Source of the DNA: Bosea sp. (in: a-proteobacteria)
GTDB lineage: Bacteria > Pseudomonadota > Alphaproteobacteria > Rhizobiales > Beijerinckiaceae
NCBI GenBank assembly: GCA_023910605.1
Contig: JAAVVV010000001.1
Coordinates: 982,698-1,046,697, forward strand
Length of the DNA stretch: 64,000 nucleotides
Reading direction: 5' to 3'
Shown here: piece by piece, positions 60,098 through 64,000 of the stretch
How the letters are laid out: each line of letters starts with the position of its first letter
Position numbering within the stretch: the first letter of the stretch is position 1
Notes under the pieces: generated by a model
Seen by the model: only the letters and a program-made list of their open reading frames with translations
Told to the model about the DNA's origin: nothing
Database searches by the model: none
Program-made: the position numbers and the translations under genes

Positions 60098-62806
60098 ATG
60101 TTCGACCCCTCTGCCCGCGCCGCGCCCGACGCCAGCCTCAAGGCGACGCCGTCCATGGCGCAGTATCTGGAGATCAAGGCAGTCAATCCCGACAGCCTCC
60201 TGTTCTACCGCATGGGTGATTTCTACGAGCTGTTCTTCACCGATGCCGAAATTGCCTCCCGCGCCCTGGGCATCGTGCTCACGAAGCGCGGACGCCATGG
60301 CGGCGAGGACATTCCCATGTGCGGCGTGCCTGTGTTGCGCGCCGATGACTATCTCCAGCGGCTGATCGGGCTGGGACACCGCGTCGCGGTGTGCGAACAG
60401 CTCGAGGACCCGGCCGAGGCGCGCAAGCGCGGTTCCAAGGCAGTCGTGCGCCGCGATGTGGTGCGGCTCGTCACCCCAGGCACGGTGACCGAGGAAAACC
60501 TCCTCGATCCCTCCCGCGCCAGCCTGCTCGTGGCTCTGGCGCGGCGCCGGCAATCGGACGAGAGCTGGAGCTACGGGCTCGCTGCGGTCGACATCTCGAC
60601 CGGGCGCTTCACCGTGACCGAGTGCGCGGAGGCCGGGCTGGCGGTAGAGCTTGCGCGCCTGGAGCCGCGCGAGATCGTGCTGCCCGAGGCCCTGCATCAC
60701 GAGCCGGCGCTGGAGCCGCTGTGGCAGGGCGCCCGCGCGGCGCTCACGCCCTTCGCGCAGGGCGGCCTCGACGCGGCCTCCGCGGAGCGGCGGCTCAAGG
60801 ATTACTTCGGCGTCGCCACCCTCGATGCCTTCGGCGCCTTCAGCCGGATCGAGATCGCGGCCGCCGCCATGGCGCTTGCCTATGTCGAGCGCACGCAGCG
60901 CGGCGCGCGCGCGCCGCTTTCGCCGCCGCGCCGGGAAGCCGCTGACGGCGCCATGCGCATCGATGCGGCCACCCGCGCCAACCTCGAACTCAGCCGCACC
61001 CTTGGCGGCGAGCGCCAGGGCAGCGTCATCCACGCCATCGACCGCACGCTCACGCCCGGAGGCGCGCGGCTGCTGGCGGAGCGCCTTGCCGCGCCGCTCA
61101 CCGATCTGGCCGCCATCCGGGCGCGGCACGACAGCGTGGCGGCACTGGTGGCGGAAGGCCAGCTGCGTGACAGGCTGCGCGCCGTGCTCGCGCGCGTGCC
61201 GGACATCGAGCGCGCCTTCGGCCGCCTGTCGCTGGATCGCGGCGGTCCGCGCGATCTCATCGCGCTCGCCGAAGGTCTGGAGGCTTCCGCCGGGGCTGCC
61301 GCGCAGCTCCTCGACCTTCTCGACCTGCCCGGAGAGCTGGCGGCCGCCGCGGGGCAGCTTTCCGGCGTCGATCCGGCCCTGCCTGCGAGCCTCAAGGCCG
61401 CGCTGGGCGATTCGATGCCGCTGATGGCGCGGGATGGCGGCTTCGTCCGCGAGGGCCACCGCGCCGATCTCGACGAATTGCGCGCCTTGCAGACTGACAG
61501 CCGCCGCGTCATCGCTGCCCTTCAGGCCCGCTACGCCTCCGAAACGGGCGTGCGCGCGCTGCGCATCAAGCACAACAACGTGCTGGGCTATTTCATCGAG
61601 GTTCCGCAGGCGGCCGGGGACGCCTTCGTGAAGGATCCCTGGCGCGCCACCTTCGTGCATCGCCAGACCATGGCTGGCTGCATGCGGTTCAGCTCGGTCG
61701 AGCTTGGCGAACTGCAGGACAAGATCGCTTCGGCTGCGGACCGCGCATTGCGGCTCGAACTGGCCTTGTTCGCCGAGATGCGCGTGGCCGTGCTCGCCGC
61801 GGGCGAGACGATCAGGGCGGCGGCGTCGGCGCTGGCGCTGATCGACGTCACCGCGGCGCTTGCCGAGCTTGCGGCCGAACAGGGCTGGAGCCGCCCGACG
61901 ATGGAGGCATCGGGCGCGCTTGCGGTGAGCGCAGGGCGCCACCCTGTGGTCGAGGCCGCCCTCAAGCGCGAGGGCAAGGCCTTCATCGCCAATGATGGCG
62001 ACCTCACCGGCGAGGCTGGCGGTCGCATCATGCTTCTGACCGGCCCCAACATGGCCGGCAAGTCGACCTTCCTGCGCCAGATGGCGCTGATCGTCGTGCT
62101 GGCGCAGATGGGCGCCTTCGTGCCGGCCTCGGCCGCGCGGATCGGCATCGTTGACCGGCTCTTCAGCCGTGTCGGCGCTGCTGATGATCTGGCGCGTGGC
62201 CGCTCCACCTTCATGGTCGAGATGGTGGAGACCGCAGCCATCCTCAATCAGGCCGGCCCGCGGGCGCTGGTCATCCTCGACGAGATCGGGCGCGGCACGG
62301 CAACCTTCGACGGGCTATCGATTGCCTGGGCCGCGCTCGAGCACCTGCACGAGGTCAATCGCTGCCGGGCGATCTTCGCCACCCATTTCCACGAGCTGAC
62401 GAAGCTGGCCGACACCTGGCCGCGCATCGTCAACGCCACCGCCCGCGTCACCGAATGGAACGGCGATGTGGTCTTTCTGCATGAGATCGTGCCGGGCGCC
62501 GCCGATCGCTCCTATGGCATCCAGGTGGCGAAGATCGCCGGCCTGCCCCCAGCCGTGGTGGAGCGCGCGCGGCTCCTGCTGGCCGAACTCGAGAAGTCGG
62601 AGCGCGAGCGGCCCAGGGCGGCGGCGCTTGACGAGATGCCGCTCTTCGTGGCGTCAGTCCGGCAGGCCCGCGCGGCCACGGCCGCGGCCGCGGCCGCGCC
62701 GGCCGATGCGCTGCGCGAGACGCTGGCCGAGATCGATCCGGACGAGTTTACGCCGAAGCAGGCGCTCGAAGCGCTCTACCGGCTCAAGGCCGCCGCACGA
62801 GGCTAG
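60098..62806 (+). CDS. mutS: DNA mismatch repair protein MutS
   Basis: 902 aa. Mismatch-binding domain with [20 protein letters not shown] near residue 35 (the Phe-x-Glu mismatch contact is in DFYELF), connector, lever and clamp domains, and the ATPase with Walker [17 protein letters not shown] (near 645), [20 protein letters not shown] and [12 protein letters not shown]. Typical length plus an Ala-rich linker ([11 protein letters not shown]) before the C-terminal helix. Confidence 0.97.
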   Translation: MFDPSARAAPDASLKATPSMAQYLEIKAVNPDSLLFYRMGDFYELFFTDAEIASRALGIVLTKRGRHGGEDIPMCGVPVLRADDYLQRLIGLGHRVAVCEQLEDPAEARKRGSKAVVRRDVVRLVTPGTVTEENLLDPSRASLLVALARRRQSDESWSYGLAAVDISTGRFTVTECAEAGLAVELARLEPREIVLPEALHHEPALEPLWQGARAALTPFAQGGLDAASAERRLKDYFGVATLDAFGAFSRIEIAAAAMALAYVERTQRGARAPLSPPRREAADGAMRIDAATRANLELSRTLGGERQGSVIHAIDRTLTPGGARLLAERLAAPLTDLAAIRARHDSVAALVAEGQLRDRLRAVLARVPDIERAFGRLSLDRGGPRDLIALAEGLEASAGAAAQLLDLLDLPGELAAAAGQLSGVDPALPASLKAALGDSMPLMARDGGFVREGHRADLDELRALQTDSRRVIAALQARYASETGVRALRIKHNNVLGYFIEVPQAAGDAFVKDPWRATFVHRQTMAGCMRFSSVELGELQDKIASAADRALRLELALFAEMRVAVLAAGETIRAAASALALIDVTAALAELAAEQGWSRPTMEASGALAVSAGRHPVVEAALKREGKAFIANDGDLTGEAGGRIMLLTGPNMAGKSTFLRQMALIVVLAQMGAFVPASAARIGIVDRLFSRVGAADDLARGRSTFMVEMVETAAILNQAGPRALVILDEIGRGTATFDGLSIAWAALEHLHEVNRCRAIFATHFHELTKLADTWPRIVNATARVTEWNGDVVFLHEIVPGAADRSYGIQVAKIAGLPPAVVERARLLLAELEKSERERPRAAALDEMPLFVASVRQARAATAAAAAAPADALRETLAEIDPDEFTPKQALEALYRLKAAARG

Positions 62807-62924
62807 ACCGCCCGAAGCTGGCCTGCCCCTTGCGGCTCCTTGACCTTGCCTTGCAGGCCGAACCGCCCGAATGCGCCGCTTCGCCTGCCTTGACGGCACG
62901 CCGCGTCTGCGCCACCCCTCAGCC

Positions 62925-63842
62925 ATGACCAGCCAACGGGCCTCACGCACAGGGAGCGCCGCACGCATCGCGGCGGCGCTGGCCTGCGTCATGACGTTGG
63001 CGGACTTCGGGGCCGGGCTTGCGTGGGCGCAAGGAGCACAGCAACGCCCGCCTGAGGCCGCGCCCTCGGGCTCGGCCCGCGAGGCCGTGGTGATTCCCTT
63101 CCATGGCGATCCGCGCGTCAGGGTCGAGCGGCCTGATGGGCCCATTCCGCGCAACCTGCGCGTGATCACCGACGACGAGTTCCCGCCGCTGCATTTCGCC
63201 GACCCGGACGGCCAGCCGGTCGGCTTTTCGGTCGATCTCATGCGCGCGGTCTGCGAGCGCCTTGCGGTAAACTGCACCATCCAGACGCGCCGCTTCGACA
63301 TGTTGCTGCAGACGCTCGCCGAGGGTCAGGCCGACATCGTCGCCGCCGCGATTCCGGTCACGGCACAGCTCAAGGCGCGTTTCCACGTCAGCCGCGTCTA
63401 TCACCGTTTCCCCGCGCGCTTTGTCGGGGCTGCCGGCTTTGATGCGGCCCGCATCAAGGCCGGCCTGCCGGCCGTGAGGGTGGCGGTGCCGCGCGAGACG
63501 GCCCATGCCGCCTATCTCGCCCAGCATTTCCCGCGCACCGAGCGCATCGAGACGCTGGATTTCGAGGCCGCGCTTCGGCTGCTCGAACGCGGCGAGGCGG
63601 ATCTCGCTTTCGGCGACGGACAGGCTGGCGCCATCTGGCTGGGCGCGCGCGGCCTGCGCGGCTTCCGCTTCCAGGGCGGGCCCTATTTCAGCGTCCGGCA
63701 TTTCGGCGAGGGTGTGGGCTTCGTGCTGCGGCCAGACGAGCCCTTGCTCAAGCGCTCCGTGGACCATGCGCTCCAGACGCTGTGGGATGACGGCACCTAC
63801 GCGCGGCTCTTCCTGCGTTATTTTCCCGTGAGCGCGTTCTGA
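62925..63842 (+). CDS. periplasmic binding protein (SBP_bac_3 family)
   Basis: 305 aa from ATG 62925; an earlier ATG at 62871 is possible. Signal peptide (AARIAAALACVMTLADFGAG...LAWAQ). The amino-acid-type binding fold is seen in RVITDDEFPPLHFADPDGQP, VGFSVDLMRAVCERLAV and ETLAEGQADIVAAAIP-like TLAEGQADIVAAAIPVTAQL. No transport genes next to it, so it may be an orphan receptor or lytic-transglycosylase-like sensor domain. Ligand unknown. Confidence 0.8.
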   Translation: MTSQRASRTGSAARIAAALACVMTLADFGAGLAWAQGAQQRPPEAAPSGSAREAVVIPFHGDPRVRVERPDGPIPRNLRVITDDEFPPLHFADPDGQPVGFSVDLMRAVCERLAVNCTIQTRRFDMLLQTLAEGQADIVAAAIPVTAQLKARFHVSRVYHRFPARFVGAAGFDAARIKAGLPAVRVAVPRETAHAAYLAQHFPRTERIETLDFEAALRLLERGEADLAFGDGQAGAIWLGARGLRGFRFQGGPYFSVRHFGEGVGFVLRPDEPLLKRSVDHALQTLWDDGTYARLFLRYFPVSAF

Positions 63843-63927
63843 ACGCCGCGATGTTGACGCGGGCCCGCCGCTTCGCCACAACCGCCGGCCTGTCGAACCC
63901 TTCTGGCCCAACTCCTGCGGAACCGCG

Positions 63928-64000
63928 ATGAACCCCTCCGACCCCGCCTTGCTCGACGCTGCGCGCGCCTCATCCGCCTGGCCTTTCGAGGAAGCCCGCA
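63928..64000 (+). CDS. lysK: class I lysyl-tRNA synthetase, N-terminal fragment (runs off window)
   Basis: Only 24 codons are in the window: MNPSDPALLDAARASSAWPF followed by EEAR. The LLDAAR-x-S-x-AWPFEEAR start is that of alphaproteobacterial class I LysRS, which charges tRNA-Lys and is used in place of the class II enzyme. Identification rests on this short match. Confidence 0.7.
   Translation, partial: MNPSDPALLDAARASSAWPFEEAR

Noticed and set aside
57766..61942. Long open frames opposite maeB (57766-60006 +) and mutS (59942-61942 -)
   Set aside because: Antisense codon-bias artefacts; the true genes on the other strand have all their catalytic motifs.

Overview
The window is high-GC alphaproteobacterial chromosome, most likely Hyphomicrobiales (Rhizobiales). 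The evidence is alphaproteobacterial host proteins (pyruvate phosphate dikinase, MaeB with a phosphotransacetylase tail, AcuI/YhdH, a SleB-type hydrolase, a class I lysyl-tRNA synthetase start) and strong GC codon bias. One complete transposable prophage is inserted in it. Everything here is read by eye from the sequence; no database search was run.

Host, left flank (1-10510): a class III aminotransferase, a sugar-nucleotide-type epimerase and a small four-helix transporter, then a TRAP transporter (dctP-dctQ-dctM), a haloacid dehalogenase-type phosphatase (the only + strand gene here), a small membrane protein, ppdK and a YcgN-type cysteine-cluster protein.

PROPHAGE, 10516-52753 (42,238 bp). 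Both termini start 5'-TGT, carry transposase-site-like repeats in the same register, and are flanked by a perfect 5-bp target duplication, GTTCA (10511-10515 and 52754-52758). The phage reads right to left. Its early end is at 50-52 kb: a LexA-like repressor facing the left end, an operator, then leftward ner, a ParB-like gene, MuA-type DDE transposase, MuB ATPase, and a chain of small overlapping genes with DUF3164, a DnaA-domain-IV-like protein and GemA. A Mor/C-like activator (38583-39023) closes the middle region. The late genes follow: M15 endolysin, holin and overlapping spanins, a secreted nuclease, the Mu-type head set (gp25-27, terminase, portal, MuF, protease/scaffold, capsid, gp35-37, gpG), and then a P2-type tail set (V, W, J, I, fibres, FI, FII, E/E', T, U, X, D) in P2 order. 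A DNA adenine methylase ends the element, the position Mu gives to mom. It is therefore a Mu replication/head and P2 tail mosaic.

Regulation and cargo: an 18-20 bp perfect palindrome (CGGTGAACCGGTTCACCG) occurs three times in the prophage, each time just upstream of a late block: lysis, protease/head and sheath/tail. This matches the layout of C-activated late promoters in Mu, although the sequence is unlike the Mu C site. Three predicted secreted or small cargo genes are translationally coupled to, or follow, the repressor and should be expressed in the lysogen. A fourth secreted cargo gene sits backwards in the middle region, between two copies of the same gene 3' end.

Host, right flank (52754-64000): a SleB-type cell wall hydrolase whose stop codon lies inside the target duplication, an MFS transporter, acuI/yhdH, a nonsense-interrupted small exported protein, a YqhA-type membrane protein, maeB, mutS, a periplasmic binding protein and the first codons of lysK. 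I saw no tRNA, rRNA or CRISPR array.
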